Positions 1-7,826 of a stretch of 45,999 bases of DNA are shown here, in pieces. Source of the stretch: Cyanobium sp. ARS6 (GTDB taxonomy: Bacteria > Cyanobacteriota > Cyanobacteriia > PCC-6307 > Cyanobiaceae); NCBI GenBank assembly GCA_002687115.1, contig NYZI01000064.1, positions 1 through 45,999 of the forward strand. The letters are read 5' to 3'. Each line of letters begins with the position of its first letter. Position 1 is the stretch's first letter. Under the pieces are notes generated by a model. It did not search any database and had not been told where the DNA came from. It worked only from the letters and a program-made list of their open reading frames with translations. The position numbers were made by a program, and so were the translations under genes.

Positions 1-1416
1 CGGGCCGAAATAAAGATCAATGCTGCCATCAGCATTTTTCACCATATCGGTGTTGCGCTTGTTGTTCTTGCTGGGATAGGGCATGTCGACGCTCTGCAAC
101 ATCGCACGGGTCTGCGGGTCGTAGACCACAAATGACCAGAACCGTTGCGCCGGAGGATTCGCCGGAATATTCAGTTTGTAGGTGTTGGAGCCGTTGAGAT
201 AGGCGCCACTGCCGTCCCTTGAGCTGAAAGCGTACTGGGATCCCACACCCGGAATCTCAAGAGCCATGGCTGGAGTATTCACCGTCGCCAGATAGAAGAA
301 CAACGTGCGGCCATCCATGTCACGGCCACCATTGCCCTGATTCACCAAGTACTCATGACTGCCCCCGGGGAAGCCGGTCTGCCAGTACCCAGCCTTACCG
401 GGGTAGATGTAGTTCTTGGGATCTTTAGGGCCGAACAGAATCGAACGCGCCGTGGCGTTGCCGATGGCAACGGCCTCGGTGAGCAGTGCCTTCTGCTCCG
501 GTGAAGGGTTGAACGGCTTGCCTTTCTCAATTCCGATCGACGATGCCATCCCCAGCAGCTCAGGCGAGAACAGGTCGGAAGGCTCCCGTTGAATCACCTC
601 ATCAAGCTCCTCATAGAACTTGAAGTTGTTCGCATGAATGGTATTGGTCTCCCAGTCTGTGAGGTTCTTGAAGTTGTTGGCTGGAGGGTTAGCTCGGAGT
701 GCGTAGGGGTACACCTTCAATCCCCCCCTGAAGGCATTTCTGGCGGTGTCTGTCTTGCCCTCATCATCCAGAAAACCACGCAGAATCAACCAGTTGATCT
801 TGCTGGGAGTGTTGGCAACGAAGTAGCCATCGGTGTTGGCCGGAGTTGTCTGCCCTGGGCCGACAATCAGATATTTCCCGCCCTTGCCTTTATCAGGCCC
901 TGGACCACCCATATCCACCACAAAGCGGAAGAAGGCATCGTTCACCGTGCCGGGGCCTGTGCCAGCTGGCACCTCCACCACGATGGGGCCATTGGAGAGA
1001 TCCAGGAAGGCTGTGGCGTAGACGGTGTCGGTGTTGCCGGTTAACCAGAGCGATTTGGAACTCATCAGCTCTTCATACAAGCCGATATCCAGGTTCTCCC
1101 TCAGGCCGTAGCCATCACGGTGCCCCACGTAGAGCATTTCGAGCGATGCCGCCGGCATGAAGTTCAGGAAGGTCTGCACGCCGCGGCCAAGATCCACCTG
1201 ACGGCGGGCCTTGGCCATGGTGTCGTCATCGGGGAAACCATCGAAGTAATTGAATGTGCCAATCCGCGTCTTCACCCTGTCGGGTGTCAGCACATCTTCA
1301 GGAATCGATGTGTTGTAGCCCTTGGGGCGCACATCAGCGGCTTGCAAGGCTGAACCACTGCAGGCCAGGAACAATGCAGAAAGAAGAATGGAAGGAAAAC
1401 GATTGAAAACAGTCAT
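1..1416 (-). CDS. DUF1254/DUF1214 exported protein, C-terminus cut by window edge
   Basis: The frame is open from an ATG at 1416 down to base 1, giving 472 residues without the stop. It starts with a short basic region and a hydrophobic segment ending near an Ala-x-Ala site, a likely signal peptide, although a Cys in the segment (FLACSG) could also serve as a lipobox. The rest aligns by eye with the next gene (1454-3010): shared blocks include TGNTDTVY, GTINDA/GTVNDA, NTDGYF, NWLILR and VVYDPQTR. These belong to the DUF1254 (N-terminal) and DUF1214 (C-terminal) pair, whose function is not established. Only 37 bases separate it from the upstream paralogue, so the two are probably co-transcribed and arose by tandem duplication. 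Confidence 0.85.
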   Translation of the reverse strand, partial: MTVFNRFPSILLSALFLACSGSALQAADVRPKGYNTSIPEDVLTPDRVKTRIGTFNYFDGFPDDDTMAKARRQVDLGRGVQTFLNFMPAASLEMLYVGHRDGYGLRENLDIGLYEELMSSKSLWLTGNTDTVYATAFLDLSNGPIVVEVPAGTGPGTVNDAFFRFVVDMGGPGPDKGKGGKYLIVGPGQTTPANTDGYFVANTPSKINWLILRGFLDDEGKTDTARNAFRGGLKVYPYALRANPPANNFKNLTDWETNTIHANNFKFYEELDEVIQREPSDLFSPELLGMASSIGIEKGKPFNPSPEQKALLTEAVAIGNATARSILFGPKDPKNYIYPGKAGYWQTGFPGGSHEYLVNQGNGGRDMDGRTLFFYLATVNTPAMALEIPGVGSQYAFSSRDGSGAYLNGSNTYKLNIPANPPAQRFWSFVVYDPQTRAMLQSVDMPYPSKNNKRNTDMVKNADGSIDLYFGP

Positions 1417-1453
1417 GGCTGAGAATGAAACGAGGTGTTGATGGGTTCAGATC

Positions 1454-3010
1454 TCAACCGAGAGGCTGGATGTCGTTGAGTTGCCAGGTCTTGTCGAACC
1501 AGGGCTCCAGCGGACCGTAGAGACGGAAACAGGCAAACCATCCCTTACCAGGCACGGTCTGGATCCAATTAGCTTCCTTGCCCTGCGGTGCAGTCGGACC
1601 GAAGTAGAGATCGATGCTGCCATCGGCATTCACGACCATGTCTTGATTGCGCTTGCTGTTTTTGCTCGGCAACTCTTGACCGGTCTGCAATTCAGAGCGC
1701 GTCTGGGGGTCGTAGACCACCATCGACCAGAAATCCTTGGCGGGCACGTTGGCATCCACTGTGAACTTGTAGGTCTTACTGCCATCGAGATAAGCACCAT
1801 TGGCATCGGTTGCGACGACTCCGTACTGGGATCCGGCGCCGACCATCTTCAACACCATGGCCGGCGTATTGACGGTGTAACCCCAGAAAAAATTGTTCCT
1901 GGCATCAAGATTGCGGCCGCCCCTGCCGCCATCAATCAGCCATTCATGGCTCCCACCCCCGAAAGGGGTGAACCATTGCTTGTCGTCATAGAAGTAGACG
2001 TCGCGATTACGAGGCTTACCCATGTCGGAGCGCACATAGGCGACCCCCACCTGCACAGCTTCTTCAAGGGTCTGGCGGTCCTCAGCACTTGGGTTGAAAG
2101 GTTTACCTTTTTCAAGCCCGATCGCCGAAGCCAGCCCGAGGAGTTCAGGGTCAAACAGATCAACAGGCTCACGCTGAATCACCGTGTTCAGCTCTTCAAA
2201 AAAGTGAAAATTATTGGCGTGCACCGTGTTGAAAACTCGATCACCTCCCTGCACAAAGGTCATCGCCGGAGGATTGTTTTTTTGCGAAAGCGGATAGAGA
2301 CGCAGACCATTTTTGTAATTAGCTACCGCCTGATCAGGCTTGCCTTGATCGTCGAGGAAGGCGCGCAGAATCAACCAATTGGAGTAACTGGGTGAGCGAA
2401 ACACAAAATATCCATCGGTGTTCGCGGGCTCTGCGTCGTCAGGGCCGAGGATCAGATACTTACCGCCTTTACCCCGATCCGGACCGGGAGCACCGGTATC
2501 AGCCACAAACCGAAAGTAGGCATCATTGATCGTGCCCGGGCCCAGGCCTGCAGGGATTTCAATCACCATCGGACCCGTGTCCTTCAGATTGAAGAAGGTG
2601 GAGCCATACACCGTGTCGGTGTTTCCGGTCAGGAAAAGCGGGTTGGAATTCAGCGGCGCCAACAACATGACCTTTGTGTGGTCATCGACACCCATCTGCG
2701 CATGCCCGGCTCGCAGCATCTCAATGCTGGCGGCCGGCATCAGGGTGAGAAACGTTTCATAGGCACGGATGAATTTGAGGTAGTCAAAACTGGCATCAAC
2801 CGTGGCGGCATCCGGCATGCCGTCGAAAAAGCGGAATGTGCCAGCGCTCGTGTCAACCCGGTCAGGAGTCAACAACTCCGCAGGAATCGGGGTGGTGTAG
2901 CCCCTGGGCACAGACCCTGAGGAGCTCATGGCGTTCTGCGCCAAAACCGGAACACAGAGGCTGGTCGCCAGCGCTGAAGCGAATAAAACAGCGGAGGACC
3001 TTTTGCGCAT
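1454..3010 (-). CDS. DUF1254/DUF1214 domain exported protein
   Basis: This protein of about 518 residues starts at MRKRSS, followed by a hydrophobic stretch ending in VLAQ, a classic signal peptide, so it should be periplasmic or outside. In-frame ATGs at 3031 and 3046 would lengthen the N-terminus; the 3010 start is preferred because it gives a compact signal peptide, but no strong ribosome-binding site decides it. The N-terminal half carries the DUF1254 pattern (NTDTVYGS, IPAGLGPGTINDAYF) and the C-terminal third the DUF1214 pattern (MVVYDPQTRSELQ, DGSIDLYFGP). The family is widespread but its biochemical role is unknown. It is a close paralogue of the partial gene at 1-1416 and a more distant one of 3294-4412. 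Confidence 0.88.
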   Translation of the reverse strand: MRKRSSAVLFASALATSLCVPVLAQNAMSSSGSVPRGYTTPIPAELLTPDRVDTSAGTFRFFDGMPDAATVDASFDYLKFIRAYETFLTLMPAASIEMLRAGHAQMGVDDHTKVMLLAPLNSNPLFLTGNTDTVYGSTFFNLKDTGPMVIEIPAGLGPGTINDAYFRFVADTGAPGPDRGKGGKYLILGPDDAEPANTDGYFVFRSPSYSNWLILRAFLDDQGKPDQAVANYKNGLRLYPLSQKNNPPAMTFVQGGDRVFNTVHANNFHFFEELNTVIQREPVDLFDPELLGLASAIGLEKGKPFNPSAEDRQTLEEAVQVGVAYVRSDMGKPRNRDVYFYDDKQWFTPFGGGSHEWLIDGGRGGRNLDARNNFFWGYTVNTPAMVLKMVGAGSQYGVVATDANGAYLDGSKTYKFTVDANVPAKDFWSMVVYDPQTRSELQTGQELPSKNSKRNQDMVVNADGSIDLYFGPTAPQGKEANWIQTVPGKGWFACFRLYGPLEPWFDKTWQLNDIQPLG

Positions 3011-3161
3011 AGTGCTCGTAAACCCTTTCATTGACTGCGGTATCAAGCGTTCTTTTTTTGTTTAAAGAAAATAGGGTCGAGCGACTGCACGGCAAAAAAA
3101 ATTTCGCCCAAACGGGATCAGCCGCACCGCGATTGCATTGGATTGACCTGTTATGCCCATG

Positions 3162-3195
3162 AAAAAACGCGTGCTGATCTTGCCAGCACGCGTTT
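3162..3195 (-). terminator. Rho-independent terminator after the 3294-4412 gene
   Basis: A perfect 11-base inverted repeat (3165-3175 and 3185-3195) with a 9-base loop is followed, read on the minus strand, by a run of six T (positions 3167 down to 3162, partly inside the stem). It lies about 100 bases beyond the stop of the DUF1254 gene at 3294-4412 and upstream of the next paralogue, so the third gene is probably a separate transcription unit from the two at 1-3010. Confidence 0.85.
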
Positions 3196-3293
3196 CGGTC
3201 CAATGATTGTTTCCAGCACAAGTAAGGACTTAGCTCATCGACAATGCCGCCTGACTCGGCAAAGAGCTCGGCCATAAGTGCATGAGAGAACGT

Positions 3294-4412
3294 TCATCGG
3301 GCCGGCTGGAATTGAGGGGGAGTCCATGAACCATCAAAGTAAGCCTTCGTGGGCGAATAAATACGAATCGCCGCATTCCATCCGGGATAAATATCAAGAT
3401 AATTATCCTGATTTTTATCGCCACCAAGATGAATCACATAGTCACCCTGCTCATTTTTTTTGGCAAAAGCGCTGTTGATATTATAACTTTCACCAACGGC
3501 AAATCCATCCCGATCGTAAACAGTGACCGACCAGAATGCTCGGGGGTCAATCGGAACATCCGTGAGCGTCAACGTCTGCGGCTCTGTTGAATCGACAACC
3601 CTGGGGAATGGATAAACAGCGCCTTCCTTGGGAAGACCGCCCCAGCCAATGGCCACCCCGAAGTTGCGCATCTCGGAACTGATTTGCCCTTTTTTGCCAA
3701 AAGCCATTTCCGACGTAATCCCCTCCGGTTGACGTCGTGCGTTGTAGTCAGCGCGCAAGGCCAGGATTTGCTTCATGTCGTACTTGTTGCCGACCACAAA
3801 GGTTCCTTTGGCATTCTGCTGGAGCTTGATCTGGTCCTGTACGGCTGCCGCCTGCTTGAGATCCTCCGGATCCTGCATGTTCACCTGCGTTCGCACGAAG
3901 GCAAACACATAGCGACTACCCATGGAGTCTTTAGTCAGGGTGTATCGCCCTGGCTTGTCGGTGACCAGAGGAATCCAGTGTTCATCATCGACCACCTGGA
4001 GAATCTGATAGCGATTGGTGTTGGGCAACACCACAGTGGCCGGATTGTTGAGATCCAGCACTGCGAAGGAATACAGCGTGTCGAAATTCGGGCGCAGAAT
4101 GGATCGCTCTTTGGGGTCCATGGCGGTCCTCTGGTGGAGGAAGACACCCATGCCATCACTACAGGTTCCTTTGGCGATCTTGCGAACGTAGTCAGCGAGG
4201 ATCACCTCCGTTTCTGCAAAGGCATAATTGGCCTTCGAGACCGGGGTTATCGCCGTGGCGGTCTGTTCAATCCCCGCTGCAGGGCAGTCCTGAGCATTGG
4301 AAGCCAACCTGAGGCTGTCTGCTCGTCCGCTGAGGCCCGACAAGGCAGCGCACCCGATCGCTGAAACGAACAGACAAGACACTCCCAGGCGCAATGGTTT
4401 GCTCACAGCCAA
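3294..4412 (-). CDS. DUF1254/DUF1214 putative lipoprotein
   Basis: This 372-residue protein begins with a basic N-terminus and a hydrophobic segment ending in SAIGC at residue 21, which fits a bacterial lipobox (Ala-Ile-Gly-Cys), so it may be lipid-anchored; the lipoprotein acyltransferase Lnt is also in this window. The middle (residues about 100-180) has the DUF1254 look, with RPNFDTLYS, QILQVVDDEHW and YVFAFVRTQVN. The C-terminal part (about 265-370) has the DUF1214 look, with DPRAFWSVTVYDRDG and YSPTKAYFDGSW. It is shorter and more divergent than the two downstream paralogues. Function is unknown. A terminator follows at 3162-3195. Confidence 0.85.
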   Translation of the reverse strand: MAVSKPLRLGVSCLFVSAIGCAALSGLSGRADSLRLASNAQDCPAAGIEQTATAITPVSKANYAFAETEVILADYVRKIAKGTCSDGMGVFLHQRTAMDPKERSILRPNFDTLYSFAVLDLNNPATVVLPNTNRYQILQVVDDEHWIPLVTDKPGRYTLTKDSMGSRYVFAFVRTQVNMQDPEDLKQAAAVQDQIKLQQNAKGTFVVGNKYDMKQILALRADYNARRQPEGITSEMAFGKKGQISSEMRNFGVAIGWGGLPKEGAVYPFPRVVDSTEPQTLTLTDVPIDPRAFWSVTVYDRDGFAVGESYNINSAFAKKNEQGDYVIHLGGDKNQDNYLDIYPGWNAAIRIYSPTKAYFDGSWTPPQFQPAR

Positions 4413-4610
4413 CGTTCAGGTACTAAGCAGCTCCTAGCAATGCCGCTCAGACCCTGCAATGCAGACCGCGACCTGAAAACTCAAAGAATGGAGCGATGAA
4501 CTTTCCGATACACGATTCAGCAGAAACCGGAAACCAGCAACATCAGCCAACCACGCACATCAACCAAAACTGTCGCAGAAATGCCCTCTGGGACACTTGA
4601 AACGGCTGGA
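4413..4610. other. Intergenic, upstream of the DUF1254 lipoprotein gene
   Basis: About 200 bases between the divergent-looking end of the 4611 gene and the start of the 3294-4412 gene. No gene, strong hairpin or recognised regulatory motif was seen. It must hold the promoter of the minus-strand lipoprotein gene, but no convincing -10/-35 pair could be picked. Confidence 0.4.
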
Positions 4611-4832
4611 TCAGTCCAACGAAAATTCTTTCACGAGACTGAGCAGATCTCGCATGTCTCTTTCCGATAACCGGCAGACATTGTCAACCCACTGTTCCAT
4701 CATGTCTTGAATTTCCTGTCCCTGGAAATCGTCACTGAAGGTGGAATGCGCTTGTTTCAACATCGCGCCAATATCCTTATGCGGCAACCACCAGTGAACG
4801 CTGGAGATTCGATCGACCCGTCCCGAGGCCAT
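4611..4832 (-). CDS. Small hypothetical protein, 73 aa
   Basis: The reading frame encodes 73 residues rich in charged and aromatic amino acids (WWLPHKDIG, MMEQWVDNVCRLSERDMRDLLSLVKEF). The second half should be largely helical and amphipathic. There is no signal peptide or membrane segment. I do not recognise a family. The composition looks like a real soluble protein rather than a shadow, and no better frame overlaps it. The gene stands alone, with a near-perfect palindrome about 43-60 bases upstream of its start (4875-4892). Confidence 0.6.
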   Translation of the reverse strand: MASGRVDRISSVHWWLPHKDIGAMLKQAHSTFSDDFQGQEIQDMMEQWVDNVCRLSERDMRDLLSLVKEFSLD

Positions 4833-4874
4833 TCATGATCATTCGTGTAAATTTACTGTATGCACTCTTAGCAT

Positions 4875-4892
4875 GCGTTCATATATGAATGC
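4875..4892. promoter_or_regulatory. 18-base imperfect palindrome, possible operator
   Basis: The sequence gcgttcata-tatgaatgc is an inverted repeat of two 9-base arms with one mismatch and no spacer. It lies upstream of the small minus-strand gene at 4611-4832, in the position of a promoter or operator. No known regulator motif is recognised, so a role is only inferred from position and symmetry. Confidence 0.3.
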
Positions 4893-5066
4893 GCCAAAAG
4901 CGAGTAGTGATTGATGCCAACAGAGATGACACTGTTAACGAAGCGCTCCACATCCAGTGATCATCGATTGACCACACACCGCTTCTTCAATAATGCCGTG
5001 AAATCCATTTATACCGCAGGAGTCTGGCGACAAGCGATCAGTTGACAGCAATCAACTCATCAACAA

Positions 5067-5252
5067 TCAAGCACTGTTGGCAGCAGATTCCGTTGTTCCC
5101 AACAGCTCAGCCAGGCGTGTTGAGCCCATTGCGAAATTCATTGCACCAGCCATCGTCATCGAAATTGGCTGAAAAGCTCGAATCCAACGATCACTCGCTT
5201 CATATTCTTCATCGCGACATTCAGATAGAAATTGAATTAATCTGAGATCCAT
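5067..5252 (-). CDS. Possible small hypothetical protein, 61 aa
   Basis: A 61-residue frame (MDLRLIQFLSECRDEEYEASDRWIRAF at the N-terminus, quoted only in part here: MDLRLIQFLSEC, EASDRWIRAFQP, MTMAGAMNFAMG) has protein-like composition. A GGAG sequence lies about 13 bases before the ATG, rather far for a ribosome-binding site. An opposite-strand frame (5042-5245) covers the same bases and looks less protein-like. No family is recognised. The flanking stretches 4893-5066 and 5253-5530 hold nothing else that I can identify. Confidence 0.35.
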   Translation of the reverse strand: MDLRLIQFLSECRDEEYEASDRWIRAFQPISMTMAGAMNFAMGSTRLAELLGTTESAANSA

Positions 5253-5530
5253 TGCCGTAATAAATCTCCGGAAATAATGCAGGCAATTCTCAGCGAACCC
5301 TGATCAATTGTTGCTGCGCAGAAGCCCAAAATGTATCTGAATGAAGTGATTGAGTATTAGTTTCCCAAAACCATAAAAACCGCGGCAATCCCTCGATCAA
5401 TCTGCCCCGTTCAATCGATCTCATCTCCGGTTCTGGGCATCACCGTGACAACAGCAGGATCAGACCATCAGGTGTGCTGAACTGAGCTGAGCAGGCCCGC
5501 AGCCTTCGGTGCCAGAGGGAGAACGAGACA
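5253..5530. other. Intergenic, upstream of the cbiE-cbiT gene
   Basis: Roughly 280 bases of AT-richer sequence. I looked for a cobalamin riboswitch, which might be expected ahead of a corrin-pathway gene, and saw no B12-box-like core. No terminator-like hairpin with a T-run was found either. Confidence 0.4.
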
Positions 5531-6784
5531 ATGATTGACGTGATCGGCACCGATGCCGGAGCCCCTGACTCGCTTTCTGAAGCTCTCCAGACTGTGCTGC
5601 GACAAGCCGAACTGATCGCTGCACCGCAACGCATGCGGCCGGCACTCAGGCAATGGCTGCAAGATCACCACAGCTCGGCCAGCTGCATCAACAGTGACGA
5701 TCCAATCGCTCTCTGCCAGAGCCTGACAGTTCTGAGCCCTGAGCAGAACACCGTGGTTCTGGCCAGCGGCGATCCTCTCTGGTTCGGCATCGGCCGGATT
5801 CTGGTTGAACGCCTGGGAACACAACGCCTGCGCTTTCATCCAGGCCCTTCATCACTGCAACTTGCTTTTGCACGACTGGGGAGACCCTGGCAAAACGCTG
5901 AATGGATCAGCCTTCACGGACGGGACTGCGCACCACTGACGCAACGACTGCAACAACGCCCCTCAGCCCTGGCCGTGCTCACAGACCCCAGTCGCGGCGG
6001 CGTTGATGATGTGCGACGGATCCTCAGCAGCAGCGGACTTGAGGCCACCTATGCACTCTGGCTGTTCGAGGCTCTGGGCCACAGCGATGAGCGCGTCCAG
6101 TGCCTCAGCCAGGCAGATCCCACTCCTCCGGATCTCAACCCTTTGCACCTTGTCGTGTTGCTGGCGGAGCCTCCGGCCGACCCCAGCCCTGACAGCTTGC
6201 CTCTGTTTGGACTGGACGATGGCCTGTATCTGCAACACCGGGACCGTCCAGGCCTGATGACCAAGCGGGAAGTGAGAATCCAGCTGCTGGCTGATCTGCA
6301 GCTGCCGCGACAGGGAGTGCTCTGGGACCTGGGCGCCGGAACCGGCAGTGTGGGGCTGGAAGCCTTAAGGCTGCGACCGCAGTTGCAGCTGTTTGCCGTG
6401 GAACAGCGCAGTGGCGGCGGCACGCTGATCGAGGCCAATGCCAAACGGCTTGGTGTGCAGCCAGCCGCCGTGATCGAAGCCGATGCACTGACTGCTCTTG
6501 GGCAGATGCCGAGACCCGATCGCGTGTTTCTGGGTGGAGGTGGTCGACAGAGAGCTCAGTTGCTGCAGGCTGTGATCGATTGCATGAACCCTGGTGGGGT
6601 GGTGGTGATCGCCATGGCCAACGTTGAAGCACTGGCGGAGTTGCGGCCACTGCTTACCAACGCCGGATGGTCGATCCAGATCAGTCAGCAGCAGGCTTGT
6701 CGGGGTCAACCTCTGGCCGACGGCACACGACTGGCACCGATGAACCCTGTGATGATTCTCAGCGGCAGCAAAGCGAAAGGCTGA
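5531..6784 (+). CDS. cobL: Precorrin-6Y C5,15-methyltransferase (decarboxylating), CbiE-CbiT fusion
   Basis: The 417-residue protein joins two methyltransferases of corrin-ring synthesis for vitamin B12. Residues 1 to about 200 match the CbiE/CobL N-terminal fold: a MIDVIGTDAG start, LASGDPLWFGIG and the FHPGPSSLQLAFARLG block. Residues about 230-415 match CbiT, with a SAM-binding WDLGAGTGSVGLEA motif and FLGGGG. The pair methylates precorrin-6Y at C5 and C15 and decarboxylates the C12 acetate. The length is normal for the fused form. No other corrin gene is adjacent, which is common in picocyanobacteria where these genes are scattered. Confidence 0.93.
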   Translation: MIDVIGTDAGAPDSLSEALQTVLRQAELIAAPQRMRPALRQWLQDHHSSASCINSDDPIALCQSLTVLSPEQNTVVLASGDPLWFGIGRILVERLGTQRLRFHPGPSSLQLAFARLGRPWQNAEWISLHGRDCAPLTQRLQQRPSALAVLTDPSRGGVDDVRRILSSSGLEATYALWLFEALGHSDERVQCLSQADPTPPDLNPLHLVVLLAEPPADPSPDSLPLFGLDDGLYLQHRDRPGLMTKREVRIQLLADLQLPRQGVLWDLGAGTGSVGLEALRLRPQLQLFAVEQRSGGGTLIEANAKRLGVQPAAVIEADALTALGQMPRPDRVFLGGGGRQRAQLLQAVIDCMNPGGVVVIAMANVEALAELRPLLTNAGWSIQISQQQACRGQPLADGTRLAPMNPVMILSGSKAKG

Positions 6785-6817
6785 CCTGCAGAATCAAGGC
6801 CGTTCCAATCCCGAACA

Positions 6818-6940
6818 ATGCCGGTCCAGAAGGAGAAGCAGGTGTCGCCCCTGCGGATGAAAGTCACACTGCTGATCGCTGGATTCGGTCCGCTGCTGGC
6901 CGTTGGACTGTTTCTACAGTCCAAGGGATTTTTTGGTTAA
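6818..6940 (+). CDS. Tiny single-span membrane protein, 40 aa
   Basis: An ATG at 6818 opens a 40-residue frame ending in TAA at 6938-6940. The N-terminus is charged (MPVQKEKQ, then LRMKV) and is followed by one hydrophobic segment (LLIAGFGPLLAVGLFL) and a short QSKGFFG tail. It begins 34 bases after the cobL stop on the same strand, so it may share that transcript. A second ATG at residue 14 is possible. It resembles the many one-helix proteins of cyanobacterial thylakoid complexes in size and layout, but I cannot assign it. Confidence 0.55.
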   Translation: MPVQKEKQVSPLRMKVTLLIAGFGPLLAVGLFLQSKGFFG

Positions 6941-7002
6941 TCGGAGGCCGAAACACCACTCTTCACTGTCAATCAGGATTGACTAATAGCAATTGATGAT
7001 AT

Positions 7003-7197
7003 TCACCTGATTTCATCACTTTCAGGTTTAACAATAGTCAGCTTACGTTCGAGTTCAAAATCCTCAAAAAGCGCTGCAGCGTCATAGGCCTGTCCATTAC
7101 CGATCAGATAACGGATCCTTTCCTGCCACCACTGCTCTACTTCACGGCAATAATGATCATCCGCTTCGTAAAAATAGGATGACATAGGAGATGCCAT
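7003..7197 (-). CDS. Small hypothetical acidic protein
   Basis: The frame can begin at 7248, 7197 or 7185; the two inner ATGs (MASPMSSYFYEADD) give the most natural N-terminus, so 7197 is used (64 residues). The protein is acidic and aromatic, with YFYEADDHYC, EVEQWWQERIRYLI and FEDFELERKLTIVKPES, and is predicted mostly helical and cytoplasmic. No family is recognised. It sits in an AT-richer block with another small hypothetical and rubrerythrin. Confidence 0.6.
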   Translation of the reverse strand: MASPMSSYFYEADDHYCREVEQWWQERIRYLIGNGQAYDAAALFEDFELERKLTIVKPESDEIR

Positions 7198-7335
7198 AGC
7201 AGTGACGCTTTGGCAGATACAAGCCCGGCCGGCATGCCAATCAGGCATGATTTGTCACAACAGCAAATATCACATGACGCAATTCTATTTTTAATTGCTG
7301 TTCATCGAAGTGTCGATCGGCTCGATCAATACGCT

Positions 7336-7683
7336 TTAGCGCGCGTATCGATTAATCAACAGGGTCATATTCGAGCTGTAAAGCCTTGGAAGTTTATTGT
7401 CGTGAATAAGACCTTTATCAATCGCTTTCTTATAAGCAGCGGCTTGCCTTCTGTAGCGATCCTCAAGAGCCTGAACTTTTTTGAGACAATATTTGGTTTT
7501 CCGACCTCTTGAGGCCGCTTCAAAATTGATTTCAAGGTCAGAAGCGAGAGAGGCCACTTCTTGAAGCCAGGCTTCTAAGGCCGCATCTCCGCCAAACTCA
7601 ATGACGTCCTTGAGGCGGAACCACTCTTCATTAGGTTTGGTTTTGATTTGTCCAACGAGCTTCTGCAAATAACAGGAAATCAT
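7336..7683 (-). CDS. Hypothetical protein, 115 aa
   Basis: This 115-residue protein is basic and mainly helical, with EEWFRLKDVIEFGG, LEAWLQEVASLASDLE and KYCLKKVQALEDRYRRQAAAYKKAIDKG. The C-terminal half would form a long charged helix or short coiled coil. There is no signal peptide or membrane segment. I do not recognise the family. It is transcribed in the same direction as rubrerythrin (7827-8552) and the small gene at 7003-7197, with gaps of about 140 bases on each side. Confidence 0.65.
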   Translation of the reverse strand: MISCYLQKLVGQIKTKPNEEWFRLKDVIEFGGDAALEAWLQEVASLASDLEINFEAASRGRKTKYCLKKVQALEDRYRRQAAAYKKAIDKGLIHDNKLPRLYSSNMTLLINRYAR

Positions 7684-7826
7684 TTTTTACGACTCCGATT
7701 GATTTCAACATAGCCCTGCCATCCAAAATCCGCACCATCTGATGCAAGAAGCGAAGTGATTGATGCAATTTGATGGGAACCGAAAGATCGGCAATGGCTC
7801 AACAAACCTCTCTCAACCTGAATTGC

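Noticed and set aside
1481-2395. A 304-codon plus-strand frame inside the DUF1254 gene.
   Set aside because: The opposite strand has a signal peptide and family motifs shared with two neighbours; the plus-strand product has none.
3684-4364. A 226-codon plus-strand frame opposite the DUF1254 lipoprotein gene.
   Set aside because: No domain, and composition typical of a shadow.
5042-5245. A 67-codon plus-strand frame.
   Set aside because: Low-complexity, Ser/Gln/His-rich product with no ribosome-binding site; the opposite frame is slightly more convincing.
5253-5530. Possible cobalamin riboswitch ahead of the corrin methyltransferase gene.
   Set aside because: No B12-box core or matching stems could be found.
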